In this document: piece by piece, positions 26,364 through 35,249 of the stretch
How the letters are laid out: every line of letters starts with the position of its first letter
Position numbering within the stretch: position 1 is the first letter of the stretch
Assembly: GCF_004116265.1 (NCBI RefSeq)
Contig: NZ_QOUX01000001.1
Span: 1-64,000 of the forward strand
Direction of reading: 5' to 3'
From: Anaerobacillus alkaliphilus
GTDB lineage: Bacteria > Bacillota > Bacilli > Bacillales > Anaerobacillaceae
DNA length: 64,000 bases
The notes under the pieces: generated by a model
The model's database searches: none
The model's input: the letters and a program-made list of their open reading frames with translations, nothing else
Told to the model about the DNA's origin: nothing
Program-made: the position numbers and the translations under genes

Positions 26364-27185
26364 ATGAATCAATTATTGGAAAAGGCAAGGGAAACAGCTC
26401 GTTTTATTGAAGAACAGATAACATTAATGCCTACCATTGGTTTGATCCTTGGGTCAGGTTTAGGTGAATTAGCCGATGAAATTGAGGAGAGTGTGGCAAT
26501 TGCTTATGAAGATATACTCAACTTTCCAGTCTCTACGGTCGAGGGACATGCAGGGAAACTTGTCATAGGTAAGCTAAATGGCAAAAATGTGATTGCGATG
26601 CAAGGAAGATTTCACTTCTATGAAGGATATTCAATGCAAGAGGTAACCTTCCCTGTTCGCGTGATGAAATTGCTAGGAGTAGAAACCATTATTGTAACGA
26701 ATGCATGTGGGGGCATGAATCCTGAATTTGCACCCGGAGATTTAATGGTTATTACTGATCACATTAACATGACAGCAGCAAATCCGCTGATTGGAACAAA
26801 CGAAAGTGAATTTGGTCCGAGGTTTCCCGATATGAGTTCTGCTTACACTCGTGAATTTATTCCTACTATTAAAGAAGTAGCAAGTAATTTAGGTATTTCA
26901 TTACAAGAAGGTGTTTATGTTAGTGTTTCTGGTCCTACTTATATGTCCGCTGCTGAATTAATTATGCTACGGAAAATTGGTGGTGATGTCGTTGGGATGT
27001 CGACAGTACCTGAAGTCATTGTAGCAAGACACATGGGAATGAAAGTCTTGGGCATTAGTTGTATTACCGATATGGCTATCGGAGAAGCTTTAGAAGGTAT
27101 CACCCACGAACAGGTTGTCGAAGTAGCGAACCGTACGAAACCAAAGTTTATCCAGTTAATTAAAAAAACCTTAATGAAAATGTAA
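26364..27185 (+). CDS. second purine nucleoside phosphorylase paralogue, altered base site
   Basis: The 273-residue protein is clearly homologous to its upstream neighbour along its whole length and keeps the phosphate loop LGSGLG, EGHAG, MQGRFHFYEGY and [10 protein letters not shown]. The base-binding residues differ: GPTYMSAAE has M194 where the neighbour has Glu, and GISCITDMAIG has D236 in place of Asn. Asp at this place is typical of 6-aminopurine (MTAP-like) enzymes, so adenosine or a modified purine nucleoside may be used. It is 17 bases downstream with GAGGAGCGG as ribosome site. Confidence 0.88.
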   Translation: MNQLLEKARETARFIEEQITLMPTIGLILGSGLGELADEIEESVAIAYEDILNFPVSTVEGHAGKLVIGKLNGKNVIAMQGRFHFYEGYSMQEVTFPVRVMKLLGVETIIVTNACGGMNPEFAPGDLMVITDHINMTAANPLIGTNESEFGPRFPDMSSAYTREFIPTIKEVASNLGISLQEGVYVSVSGPTYMSAAELIMLRKIGGDVVGMSTVPEVIVARHMGMKVLGISCITDMAIGEALEGITHEQVVEVANRTKPKFIQLIKKTLMKM

Positions 27186-27195
27186 ATTTTGACTT

Positions 27196-27261
27196 GAATT
27201 GTTTAAGCAATGCATCGAAGCTCTAACATAGAAGATAATTCATAATTCATAATTCACAATT
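27196..27261. repeat. AT-rich short repeat upstream of pdp
   Basis: GAATTGTTTAA near the left and repeated CATAATT units ending TTCACAATT at the right match the ends of the spacer repeat at 373-458. It occupies the gap between the second PNP gene and pdp, 20 bases before the pdp start. Confidence 0.45.
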
Positions 27262-27281
27262 AAAGAAGTGTAGGTGAGAGC

Positions 27282-28583
27282 ATGAGAATGGTTGATTTAA
27301 TAGAAAAGAAGCGGGATGGGTTGGAATTAACAAAGGAAGAGATAGAGTTTATTATTAATGGTTATACTTCAGATACAATTCCAGACTATCAGATGAGTGC
27401 TTTTGCTATGGCTGTATTTTTTCAGGATATGACGGCTCATGAACGAGCTGCCCTAACGATGGCGATGGTTCAGTCTGGGGATCAAATCGATTTGTCGGCA
27501 ATCGATGGTATCAAGGTAGACAAACACAGTACTGGAGGAGTTGGGGATACAACAACTCTCGTTTTGGGCCCTCTAGTTGCAAGTGTTGGAGTACCAGTTG
27601 CGAAAATGAGTGGTCGTGGTTTAGGTCATACCGGCGGAACCATTGACAAATTAGAAGCAGTTAGTGGCTTCTCCGTTGAAATAACAAACCAGCAATTTAT
27701 TGATCTCGTTAATAAAAATAAACTTGCTGTTGTTGGTCAAAGTGGAAATTTAACACCTGCTGACAAAAAGCTTTATGCTCTAAGAGATGTGACTGCAACA
27801 GTTAATTCAATTCCACTTATAGCAAGTTCAATCATGAGTAAGAAAATTGCTTCAGGAGCAAATGCAATTGTTTTAGATGTGAAAACTGGTGCAGGGGCAT
27901 TTATGAAAGAGTTAACTCAAGCAGAAGAGTTGGCAAAAGCAATGGTTGATATCGGTAACAATTTAGGGCGAAATACCATGGCAGTTATCTCAGATATGAG
28001 TCAACCATTAGGCTTTGCAATAGGGAATGCTCTTGAAGTTAAGGAAGCAATTGACACTCTAAGAGGAAATGGTCCTGAAGACTTAAAAGAACTTTGCTTA
28101 GCATTAGGTAGTCAAATGGTGTTACTTGCAGGCAAAACGAGTACTGTAGAACAAGCTAGGATCTTACTTGAGGAAGCTATTGTTTCAGGGAAGGCACTGG
28201 AAACGTTAAAAACGTTCTTACAGGATCAGGGAGGAGATCCCACTGTTGTTGATGATGTAACAAAACTGCCAACTGCCAAATACCAAATTGAAGTACCAGC
28301 TTGGGATACAGGCTATATAGGGCAAATAGTTGCAGATAAAATTGGAGTAGCTGCGATGCTTCTAGGAGCAGGGCGAGCAACGAAGGAATCAACGATAGAT
28401 TTAGCTGTAGGAATTGAGTTAAGAAAAAAAGTTGGTGATTTTGTCAACACAGGTGAAACATTAGTGACCATTCACACTAATGAGGAAAATGTCGCAGAAG
28501 TCACGAAGATCATTAATGACTCATATACAATAGCTTCTGAAAGAGTAGAAATACCTCCGCTTATCTATAAGGAAATTAAATAA
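27282..28583 (+). CDS. pdp: pyrimidine-nucleoside phosphorylase
   Basis: The 433-residue protein has the thymidine/pyrimidine phosphorylase signature: [14 protein letters not shown] (phosphate binding), [19 protein letters not shown] (pyrimidine region), and a C-terminal alpha/beta domain. It cleaves uridine, deoxyuridine and thymidine to base and sugar 1-phosphate; DeoB then makes the 5-phosphate. GTAGGTGAG precedes the ATG. It closes the nucleoside-salvage operon before a terminator. Confidence 0.94.
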   Translation: MRMVDLIEKKRDGLELTKEEIEFIINGYTSDTIPDYQMSAFAMAVFFQDMTAHERAALTMAMVQSGDQIDLSAIDGIKVDKHSTGGVGDTTTLVLGPLVASVGVPVAKMSGRGLGHTGGTIDKLEAVSGFSVEITNQQFIDLVNKNKLAVVGQSGNLTPADKKLYALRDVTATVNSIPLIASSIMSKKIASGANAIVLDVKTGAGAFMKELTQAEELAKAMVDIGNNLGRNTMAVISDMSQPLGFAIGNALEVKEAIDTLRGNGPEDLKELCLALGSQMVLLAGKTSTVEQARILLEEAIVSGKALETLKTFLQDQGGDPTVVDDVTKLPTAKYQIEVPAWDTGYIGQIVADKIGVAAMLLGAGRATKESTIDLAVGIELRKKVGDFVNTGETLVTIHTNEENVAEVTKIINDSYTIASERVEIPPLIYKEIK

Positions 28584-28588
28584 TTATC

Positions 28589-28628
28589 AAAGATGTCTGT
28601 AGCCTCTAGGCTAACTGGCATCTTTTTT
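28589..28628 (+). terminator. terminator of the nucleoside-salvage operon
   Basis: AAAGATGTCTGTAGCC pairs imperfectly with GGCTAACTGGCATCTTT around loop TCTA, and seven T residues follow. Confidence 0.85.
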
Positions 28629-28664
28629 TGTTTTACCTACCTATAACTATTTTTTCCATTAGCT

Positions 28665-28692
28665 GTATAAAAAAGTTGGAAGTGGAAAAAAT
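28665..28692 (+). promoter_or_regulatory. candidate sigma-F/sigma-G promoter of dacF
   Basis: GTATA, 14 bases, then GGAAAAAAT fits the sigma-F pattern (GTATA / GGnnAnAnT). It lies about 30 bases before the dacF start. dacF of B. subtilis is forespore-expressed, in agreement. Confidence 0.55.
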
Positions 28693-28720
28693 GCTAGAGA
28701 ATAGAATGGAGGGATAGTTT

Positions 28721-29884
28721 ATGAGGGGATTTTTTATCCGTTTTTTAGCAATTACACTATTATTATCAACTTTTCAGGCTACAGCTTTAGCAGAAGAAGG
28801 TAAAGTACAATTAGCAAAAGAATCTTCATCAGCTATACTAATGGAAAGAGATACAGGTACGATTTTATTTAAAAAAAATAGTAACGAAAAACTTCCACCT
28901 GCTAGTATGACAAAAATTATGACTATGCTATTGATTATGGAAGCTCTCGATCAAGGGAAAATTACCTTGGACGAAAAAGTACGTACTAGTGAAAGAGCTG
29001 CTTCAATGGGAGGATCACAAATTTTCCTCGAAGTAGGCGAAGAAATGACGGTAGATGAAATGCTGAAAGGAATTGCCATTGCCTCTGGTAATGATGCCTC
29101 AGTTGCGATGGCTGAACACTTAGGCGGTTCCGAAGAAAACTTCATTGCAATGATGAATGAAAAAGCAAAGTCATTAGGGTTAACGAATACAAATTTTATG
29201 AATTCAAACGGGTTACCAGCTGAAAATCATTATACGACTGCCTATGACCTAGCCATTATATCAAAAGAGCTTCTAAAGTACGAGAATATCTTAGGGTACA
29301 CGAGTTTGTATGAAGATTACTTACGACAAGACACTGATAAAAAGTTCTGGCTAGTTAACACGAATAAGCTAGTAAAGTTTTATCCTGGTGTTGATGGGTT
29401 AAAAACTGGTTATACACGAGAAGCTAAATATTGCCTAACAGTAACCGCAAAGAAAAATGATATGCGTGTGATTGCGATTGTAATGGGTGCTCAAACACCT
29501 AAGGATCGTAACCGTCAAATAACAGAAATGTTGGATTATGCTTTTAGTCAATATATGACTCATAAATTATATGACAGAGGACATGTTATGACTACTTCAA
29601 AAATCAGTAAAGGTCAAAAGCCAACGGTTGATGTTGTTACATCTGAAAGTGTATCTGTTTTAACGAAGAAGGGCGAAAATATTGATAATGTTGAAGAAAT
29701 CATTAACATTGACAAGGATTTAAAGGCACCTATTAAAAAAGGTGACCAACTTGGAACACTTCGCATTGAAAAAGAAGGAACGCTGTTAGTAGAGGTTCCT
29801 CTAGTTGCCAATGATGATGTTGGTGTTGCTTCATGGTGGCAATTATTTAAGCGCACAACTGCTAAATTTGGTGGAAAATCATAA
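28721..29884 (+). CDS. dacF: D-alanyl-D-alanine carboxypeptidase DacF
   Basis: The 387-residue protein has a signal peptide (about 1-24), the serine-enzyme motifs S62-M-T-K65, S122-G-N and KTG near 227, and a C-terminal PBP5-type beta domain. It trims the terminal D-Ala of peptidoglycan stem peptides; in spores this affects cortex cross-linking. It stands directly upstream of spoIIAA, as in B. subtilis, and has its own forespore-type promoter. ATGGAGGGA precedes the start. A GGTGGGG/CCCCACC hairpin follows at 29893-29913. Confidence 0.93.
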   Translation: MRGFFIRFLAITLLLSTFQATALAEEGKVQLAKESSSAILMERDTGTILFKKNSNEKLPPASMTKIMTMLLIMEALDQGKITLDEKVRTSERAASMGGSQIFLEVGEEMTVDEMLKGIAIASGNDASVAMAEHLGGSEENFIAMMNEKAKSLGLTNTNFMNSNGLPAENHYTTAYDLAIISKELLKYENILGYTSLYEDYLRQDTDKKFWLVNTNKLVKFYPGVDGLKTGYTREAKYCLTVTAKKNDMRVIAIVMGAQTPKDRNRQITEMLDYAFSQYMTHKLYDRGHVMTTSKISKGQKPTVDVVTSESVSVLTKKGENIDNVEEIINIDKDLKAPIKKGDQLGTLRIEKEGTLLVEVPLVANDDVGVASWWQLFKRTTAKFGGKS

Positions 29885-29925
29885 GGGAAGCTAGGTGGGG
29901 AATTTCCCCACCTTCCTTCTATCTT

Positions 29926-30016
29926 TTTGTCAAATCTTATTTGGATCTCTAATTTATATTGACGAATATTCACTAGTTTTGTCATGAGGCAGGATTGAAG
30001 CTCACTTTTATCGAAA
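29926..30016 (+). promoter_or_regulatory. spoIIA operon promoter: Spo0A box and sigma-H site
   Basis: TTTGTCAAA at 29926-29934 is a perfect 0A box. Weaker ones are the reverse of TTCGTCAAT near 29960 and TTTGTCATG near 29978. GCAGGATTG at 29989-29997, 12 bases, then ATCGAAA at 30010-30016 fits the sigma-H consensus RnAGGAwWW-N11-12-RnnGAAT. This is the arrangement of the B. subtilis spoIIA promoter. Confidence 0.7.
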
Positions 30017-30079
30017 ACCTTTTACACAACAGATCATGTTGTAGCAGAAAAGTTATCTTTGAATGAGGAGTGAGTGAAC

Positions 30080-30430
30080 GTGAGCTTGACCATTAACTTG
30101 GAGAAAAAAGATACGATACTTTGTGTAAGACTTGATGGTGAACTTGATCATCATACAAGTGAAATGCTTCGAAATGAAGTTGATGAACAATTACAAAAAG
30201 GTAAATATAAGCATTTAGTTTTGAATTTAGAGAACTTAACATTCATGGATAGTTCGGGATTAGGCGTTATCTTAGGTAGATACAAACAAATCATGAACAA
30301 TGGTGGGGAAATGGTGATTTGTTCAATTACACCTCCAATCAAACGATTAATGGATATGTCAGGTTTATTTAAGATTATTAGATTAGCTGACAATGAACAG
30401 TTTGCGTTGGAAACGTTGGGGGTGGCGTAA
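30080..30430 (+). CDS. spoIIAA: anti-sigma-F factor antagonist
   Basis: The 116-residue STAS-domain protein has the phosphorylated serine in [17 protein letters not shown]. It is phosphorylated and inactivated by SpoIIAB and, when dephosphorylated by SpoIIE, frees sigma-F in the forespore. GTG at 30080 ([10 protein letters not shown]) is preferred over GTG two codons upstream because it has GAGGAG at nine bases and matches the known N-terminus MSL. The next gene starts immediately after the stop. Confidence 0.94.
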   Translation: MSLTINLEKKDTILCVRLDGELDHHTSEMLRNEVDEQLQKGKYKHLVLNLENLTFMDSSGLGVILGRYKQIMNNGGEMVICSITPPIKRLMDMSGLFKIIRLADNEQFALETLGVA

Positions 30431-30871
30431 ATGAGAAATTTCATGGAACTACAATTTTCAGCCCAAAGTAAGAACGAATCTTTTGCTCGTGTCACAGTTG
30501 GAGCTTTTGTAGCACAGTTAGACCCGACTATGGATGAGTTAACCGAAATCAAAACGGTTGTTTCTGAGGCAGTTACTAACTCTATTATTCATGGTTATGA
30601 TAATAATCCAGAAGGAATTGTGTATATATCAGTTACTTTAGAAAATGACATTGTACAAATTTTAATTAAAGACGAAGGTATTGGTATAGACAACATCGAT
30701 GAAGCAAGACAACCATTGTATACAACCAAACCAGAGTTAGAAAGATCTGGCATGGGTTTTACGATTATGGAAAACTTTATGGATGATATAAAAGTTGTTT
30801 CAAATCCATTAGTAGGAACAACAGTTCATTTAACAAAGCTTCTATCAAAAAGTAAAGCTTTATGCAATTAA
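30431..30871 (+). CDS. spoIIAB: anti-sigma-F factor / serine kinase
   Basis: The 146-residue GHKL-fold kinase has the N box [11 protein letters not shown], the G1 box DEGIGIDN and the G2 region [14 protein letters not shown]. It binds and holds sigma-F and phosphorylates SpoIIAA. The ATG abuts the spoIIAA stop codon, showing tight translational coupling; GGGGGTGGCG serves as ribosome site within spoIIAA. Confidence 0.95.
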   Translation: MRNFMELQFSAQSKNESFARVTVGAFVAQLDPTMDELTEIKTVVSEAVTNSIIHGYDNNPEGIVYISVTLENDIVQILIKDEGIGIDNIDEARQPLYTTKPELERSGMGFTIMENFMDDIKVVSNPLVGTTVHLTKLLSKSKALCN

Positions 30872-30883
30872 GGGGTTCTGCTT

Positions 30884-31642
30884 ATGGATGTGGAGGTTAA
30901 AAACGAGAAGAAGGAAACATACTTAACGGATAAGGAAGTAAAAGAGCTTATTGCTAGAAGTCAAGAAGGCGATCAGGATGCTAGGGATACCATTGTTAAT
31001 CGAAATACGAGATTAGTTTGGTCTGTTGTCCAGCGTTTTTTGAATAGGGGTTATGAGCCAGAAGATTTATTTCAAATTGGCTGCATTGGTTTAATTAAAT
31101 CTGTAGACAAGTTTGATTTATCCTATGATGTGAAATTTTCTACGTATGCTGTACCAATGATTATTGGAGAAATACAGAGGTTTTTACGAGATGATGGAAC
31201 CGTAAAAGTGAGCCGCTCGTTAAAGGAAACTGCGAACAAAATTCGTAAGATGAAGGACGAGTTATCGAAAACTCTAGGTCGTGTTCCAACTATTGCTGAA
31301 ATAGCTGAGAAGCTGGAGATTTCTCCTGAGGAAGTTGTGTTTGCTCAAGAGGCAAGTCGAAGTCTTTCATCCATTCATGAAACTGTTTATGAAAATGATG
31401 GTGACCCGATAACCCTTTTAGACCAAATTGCAGATCAGTCAGAGCATAAATGGTTTGATAAGATCGCCTTGAAAGAAGCGATCCGTCATTTAAATGATCG
31501 TGAGCGCCTCATTGTTTACCTTCGTTATTATAAGGACCAAACTCAATCAGAGGTTGCAGAGCGGTTAGGTATATCACAAGTTCAAGTTTCAAGATTAGAA
31601 AAGAAAATATTGCAGGCAATAAAAGACCAAATGGAAGTTTAG
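30884..31642 (+). CDS. sigF: RNA polymerase sigma-F factor
   Basis: The 252-residue sigma-70 family protein has region 2 (EDLFQIGCIGLIKSVDKFD and KFSTYAVPMIIGEIQRFLRD), region 3 and region 4 (SQVQVSRLEKKIL). It starts with a basic/acidic leader typical of SpoIIAC. It directs the first forespore-specific transcription, including dacF and spoIIQ-type genes. It is third in the spoIIA operon, 12 bases after spoIIAB, and a terminator overlaps its last codons. Confidence 0.95.
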   Translation: MDVEVKNEKKETYLTDKEVKELIARSQEGDQDARDTIVNRNTRLVWSVVQRFLNRGYEPEDLFQIGCIGLIKSVDKFDLSYDVKFSTYAVPMIIGEIQRFLRDDGTVKVSRSLKETANKIRKMKDELSKTLGRVPTIAEIAEKLEISPEEVVFAQEASRSLSSIHETVYENDGDPITLLDQIADQSEHKWFDKIALKEAIRHLNDRERLIVYLRYYKDQTQSEVAERLGISQVQVSRLEKKILQAIKDQMEV

Positions 31643-31660
31643 CCATTTGGTCTTTTTTTT
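31621..31660 (+). terminator. spoIIA operon terminator
   Basis: AAAAGACCAAATGG and CCATTTGGTCTTTT form a 14-bp perfect stem with an 8-base loop containing the sigF stop codon, followed by T residues. The left arm encodes the last residues of sigma-F. Confidence 0.9.
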
Positions 31661-31696
31661 GATTTACTACGAACTAGCTTTCCTCTACTTTCGTGT

Positions 31697-31725
31697 GCAT
31701 GATTACCAAAAATACATCCATACTA
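31697..31725 (+). promoter_or_regulatory. sigma-G promoter of the spoVA operon
   Basis: TGCATG (-35, ending 31701), 17 bases, then CATACTA (31719-31725) fits the sigma-G consensus TGMATR-N17/18-CATnnTA in every position. It lies 50 bases before the spoVAA start. SpoVA is sigma-G-dependent in B. subtilis. Confidence 0.75.
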
Positions 31726-31775
31726 TAAAAATAACACATATAGTCCAACTTCTTACTATTAAGGAGGGGAACAAA

Positions 31776-32396
31776 ATGAACGAAGGAATTATTTACATTC
31801 GGATGCGTCACCGTGTTGAAGCGACTAAATCCCAAAATATTAAAATTGGGGATGTAGCTCAAATAGTAGCAGAAAACGGAGTACGAGAATTGGTCGGTAA
31901 TATTTCTATTCATCAAGTAAAGCCTGAGGATAAAAAGCTAATCGTAATTGATGTTATGAAGGTAATTAAAGCGATACGTTTGGCTTATCCAAACTTTGAT
32001 GTGCAAACAATAGGAGCAGCACAATCAATCATCGAGGTTTACTTTAAGACTAATTTTAAACCATTATTTTTTGTGGGAGTTTGGTTATTGCTATTTATTG
32101 GTGCTGGACTTGCCGTTATGAATTTTCATGAGGATGTAAGTATGCAAGAAGTTCATCAAAAGTTATACGCAATTATTACTGGTGAAGAAAACCCTAAACC
32201 CTTACTTTTGCAAATTCCCTATTCTATTGGTCTAGGCTTAGGGATGATCCTGTTTTTTAACCATCTCTTTAAAAAGAGAATCAATGAAGAACCAAGTCCT
32301 TTGGAAGTAGAAATGTTTAATTATCAACAAGCATTAGATCAATATGTATCCATTCATGAAAATACAGAAAGTGAAACCAAAATCAATGATAGGTAA
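31776..32396 (+). CDS. spoVAA: stage V sporulation protein AA
   Basis: The 206-residue protein has a soluble N-terminal domain (about 1-92) and two membrane segments (about 97-115 and 150-170). This is the SpoVAA layout. The ATG at 31776 has AAGGAGGGG nine bases upstream; the longer open frame from 31647 contains the sigma-G promoter and is not translated. It starts the seven-gene spoVA operon, whose products import dipicolinic acid into the forespore and release it in germination. Confidence 0.92.
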   Translation: MNEGIIYIRMRHRVEATKSQNIKIGDVAQIVAENGVRELVGNISIHQVKPEDKKLIVIDVMKVIKAIRLAYPNFDVQTIGAAQSIIEVYFKTNFKPLFFVGVWLLLFIGAGLAVMNFHEDVSMQEVHQKLYAIITGEENPKPLLLQIPYSIGLGLGMILFFNHLFKKRINEEPSPLEVEMFNYQQALDQYVSIHENTESETKINDR

Positions 32397-32808
32397 TTTC
32401 CTAGTTGTCATTGTTATTGGTCTAGGTGGTGGACTAGCAGTAGGAAGCGGGCTTGTTGCATTCCTCACTGTTTTAGGTATAGTGCCTAGGTTGACTCAAT
32501 TAACGAAGACTAAAAATTATATAAAGCTATATGAATGGGGAGTAGTTTTAGGTGCACTGACCGGTTCATGGTTTAGTTTAACGGTGCCTTTATTTGATTT
32601 GCCACATTTTTTATTAGTAATTATCGGCTTATTTTCAGGAATTTTTGTTGGGATGTTAGCAGCGGCATTAACTGAAGTTTTAAATGTCTTTCCTATTCTA
32701 GCCAAACGGTTAGGTGTAGCTGACAAAATTATCTATTTACTTATGGCGATTGTATTTGGCAAGATATTCGGCTCTCTATTTCATTGGATCTATTTCGTAG
32801 ACAAATAA
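32386..32808 (+). CDS. spoVAB: stage V sporulation protein AB
   Basis: The 140-residue membrane protein has about four hydrophobic segments and strong family motifs GLGGGLAVGSG, GIVPRLTQLTKT and LAAALTEVLNVFPILAKR. The start at 32386 gives the expected N-terminus MIGNFLVVIVIG and overlaps spoVAA by 11 bases. It belongs to the dipicolinate channel complex in the spore inner membrane. Confidence 0.93.
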   Translation: MIGNFLVVIVIGLGGGLAVGSGLVAFLTVLGIVPRLTQLTKTKNYIKLYEWGVVLGALTGSWFSLTVPLFDLPHFLLVIIGLFSGIFVGMLAAALTEVLNVFPILAKRLGVADKIIYLLMAIVFGKIFGSLFHWIYFVDK

Positions 32809-32821
32809 GAAGGGGATATTT

Positions 32822-33289
32822 ATGGATGAAAAGCAACTAGAAAAAAATAAAAAAAAATACAAAAAAGCTATCGAACCTTTTCAACCAAAGCCTCCTTATT
32901 TTAAAAATTGTATTAAGGCATTTATGGTTGGAGGATTTGTTTGTGCGTTAGGACAAGGTATTGCTAATATCTATATTCATTATTTAGATCTTACCGAAAG
33001 AACGGTGGCTAGTGCCATGATCGGAACGTTAATATTTATTGCAGCAATTCTCACTGCTTTAGGTATTTATGATCGAATTGGGCAATTTGCTGGGGCTGGA
33101 TCAATTGGAACTGTTACAGGCTTCTCAAACGCAATTGCAAGTAGTGCCCTAGAACATAAAAGTGAAGGGATTGTTCTAGGAATCGCCGGAAACATGTTTA
33201 AAATTGCTGGTGCTGTTATCGTATTTGGGGTTGTCTCAGCTTATATAGTTAGCATGATTCGTTTACTTGTACAAACACTAATTTCTTGA
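32822..33289 (+). CDS. spoVAC: stage V sporulation protein AC (main operon)
   Basis: The 155-residue protein has a charged N-terminal tail (about 1-40) then membrane segments, with NCIKAFMVGGFVCALGQ, YDRIGQFAGAGSIGTVTGF and ALEHKSEG. SpoVAC is described as a mechanosensitive dipicolinate channel. A homologue sits at 52430-52909 in the second operon. GAAGGGGATATTT precedes the ATG. Confidence 0.94.
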   Translation: MDEKQLEKNKKKYKKAIEPFQPKPPYFKNCIKAFMVGGFVCALGQGIANIYIHYLDLTERTVASAMIGTLIFIAAILTALGIYDRIGQFAGAGSIGTVTGFSNAIASSALEHKSEGIVLGIAGNMFKIAGAVIVFGVVSAYIVSMIRLLVQTLIS

Positions 33290-33305
33290 TACAGGAGGGA
33301 ATCAA

Positions 33306-34304
33306 ATGGGCAAGCAAACGATGGTTTTTAAAGATGATATATATATCAACCAAATCGCCACTGTAGTTGGTCCAAAAGAAGGAGAAGGTCCGCTCAAAAA
33401 TAGTTTTGATAAGTCCTATGATGAATTATATTGTGGAGAGTCTTCTTGGGAGTTAGCTGAGCGTAAATTAATGTCTGAAAGTATTGATATTTGTTTACAA
33501 AAAGCAAATAAAAAACCAGAAGAAATAGACTATTTTCTTGGTGGTGATCTTTTAAATCAAAATATAACTGCAAGCTATGTAGCTAGAGATAAAGAAATAC
33601 CTTTTTTTGGCCTATTTAATGCTTGCTCAACTTCCATGGAGTCAATTATTCTTGCAGCTGTTTTATTAGAAAGTGGACATGCTGAGCATGTGATGACATC
33701 AGTAAGTAGTCATTTTTCAACGGCAGAGCGCCAATTTCGTTATCCAACTGAATTTGGAGGGCAAAAACCCGAGACAGCCATGTATACCGTAACGGGGGCA
33801 GGATCTGCATATCTAAGTAAAAAAACATCCAATATAAAGGTAGAGGCTGCTACTGTTGGAAAAGTTGTAGATTATGGTATAGTCAGTCCATTTGATATGG
33901 GCTCAGCAATGGCACCGGCAGCAGCTCACACAATCGAAACCCATTTAAGAGAGTTAAATCGTCGTCCAGAAGATTACGATGCAATCGTTACCGGGGATTT
34001 GTCTAGAATAGGAACACCAATTTTAAAGAGTTTGCTATTAGAACAAGACATTGATATTTCAAAGGTTCATCAAGATTGTGGTGTATTAGTTTATAGCACG
34101 GATCAAAAGGTTTTTTCAGGTGGTAGTGGTTGTGCATGTTCTGCCGTCGTTACGTATGGTCATTTATTCAGTGAATTAAAACGTGGAACATTTAAGAGAA
34201 TATTGGTTGTTGCAACAGGTGCTCTATTAAATCCAACCATGGTGCAACAAAAAGAGTCCATTCCATGCATTGCTCATGGTGTATCTTTTGAGTATGTTGA
34301 GTAA
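33306..34304 (+). CDS. spoVAD: stage V sporulation protein AD (main operon)
   Basis: The 332-residue protein has a thiolase-like fold with the pseudo-active cysteine C107 in NACSTSMES and FGGQKPETA, and binds dipicolinate in the known family member. It is the soluble member of the complex. It begins 16 bases after spoVAC with GGAGGG. The paralogue at 52911-53927 is similar throughout. No truncation is seen. Confidence 0.94.
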   Translation: MGKQTMVFKDDIYINQIATVVGPKEGEGPLKNSFDKSYDELYCGESSWELAERKLMSESIDICLQKANKKPEEIDYFLGGDLLNQNITASYVARDKEIPFFGLFNACSTSMESIILAAVLLESGHAEHVMTSVSSHFSTAERQFRYPTEFGGQKPETAMYTVTGAGSAYLSKKTSNIKVEAATVGKVVDYGIVSPFDMGSAMAPAAAHTIETHLRELNRRPEDYDAIVTGDLSRIGTPILKSLLLEQDIDISKVHQDCGVLVYSTDQKVFSGGSGCACSAVVTYGHLFSELKRGTFKRILVVATGALLNPTMVQQKESIPCIAHGVSFEYVE

Positions 34305-34331
34305 CCAAAGAAAGAAATGGGGGTGAGCAAA

Positions 34332-34682
34332 ATGGAGTACGTTGTTGCCTTTACTGTAGGAGGCATAATTTGTGTCTTTGGCCAATTACTTTTAGATTTT
34401 TTTAAGTTTTCTCCTGCCCATGTCATGAGTTCTTTAGTTATTGTAGGTGCATTATTAGATGGATTTCATTTGTACGACCGCCTTATTGACTTTGCGGGTG
34501 CTGGAGCAATTGTACCTATCACCAGTTTTGGCCATTCTCTTGTGCATGGGGCAATGGCAGAAGCTCAAAGATCAGGATTTTTAGGGATTGGTATGGGGAT
34601 ATTTGAAGTGACATCAGCGGGTATATCATCAGCTATTCTCTTTGGATTTTTAGTAGCAGTATTCTTTAAACCGAAAGGATGA
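34332..34682 (+). CDS. spoVAE: stage V sporulation protein AE, membrane form (SpoVAEb)
   Basis: The 116-residue membrane protein has [44 protein letters not shown] (given here as the family core) and [14 protein letters not shown] 34332 is chosen because GGGGGTGAG lies seven bases upstream and the length equals that of the second copy at 53924-54274. It is part of the dipicolinate channel. Confidence 0.92.
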   Translation: MEYVVAFTVGGIICVFGQLLLDFFKFSPAHVMSSLVIVGALLDGFHLYDRLIDFAGAGAIVPITSFGHSLVHGAMAEAQRSGFLGIGMGIFEVTSAGISSAILFGFLVAVFFKPKG

Positions 34683-34686
34683 AACC

Positions 34687-35247
34687 ATGGAACCTAAAAA
34701 AAGAGTCATATTAATTACCGATGGTGACGAGTCTGCCAAACAAGCCGTTGAAGTTGTTGCAAAGGAAATTGGCGGTCGTTGCATTTCAAGTTCATGGGGA
34801 AATCCTAGTCGATTATCAGGTGAAGAACTTGTTAAGTTAATAAAAAAAACGCCTCATGATCCCATTTTAGTTATGTTCGATGATTGTGGTTTTACAGAGG
34901 AAGGTCCAGGAGAAGAAGCGATGCGCTATGTGGCAACGCATAATGATTTAAATATTATTGGTGCAATTGCTGTAGCCTCGAGAACTCATCACAGTGAATG
35001 GACAAGGGTGGACGTAAGTATTGATCGTAATGGCCATTTGACTGAATATGGGGTTGATAAATATGGTCTGCCAGATATTGAGTTAGGAAGAATTAATGGT
35101 GACACAGTCTACATTCTAGACCAGTTATCGATTCCTTTTATTGTAGGTATTGGGGATATTGGGAAGATGGCAGGGAAAGATGAAGTGGAGAAAGGAGCGC
35201 CAATAACTAAAAAAGCTGTTGAATTAATTTTAGAAAGGAGCGAGTAA
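34687..35247 (+). CDS. spoVAEA: stage V sporulation protein AEA
   Basis: The 186-residue soluble protein starts [19 protein letters not shown], has [15 protein letters not shown] and ends with a helix. It is the SpoVAEa type, predicted cytosolic. The start is four bases after spoVAEb, and GAAAGGATG serves as ribosome site. Its exact role in the SpoVA complex is not known. It has no copy in the second spoVA operon. Confidence 0.9.
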   Translation: MEPKKRVILITDGDESAKQAVEVVAKEIGGRCISSSWGNPSRLSGEELVKLIKKTPHDPILVMFDDCGFTEEGPGEEAMRYVATHNDLNIIGAIAVASRTHHSEWTRVDVSIDRNGHLTEYGVDKYGLPDIELGRINGDTVYILDQLSIPFIVGIGDIGKMAGKDEVEKGAPITKKAVELILERSE

Positions 35248-35249
35248 CA

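Noticed and set aside
34317-34331. Upstream ATG for spoVAEb
   Set aside because: It contains the ribosome site of the better start at 34332, and the paralogue has the shorter length.
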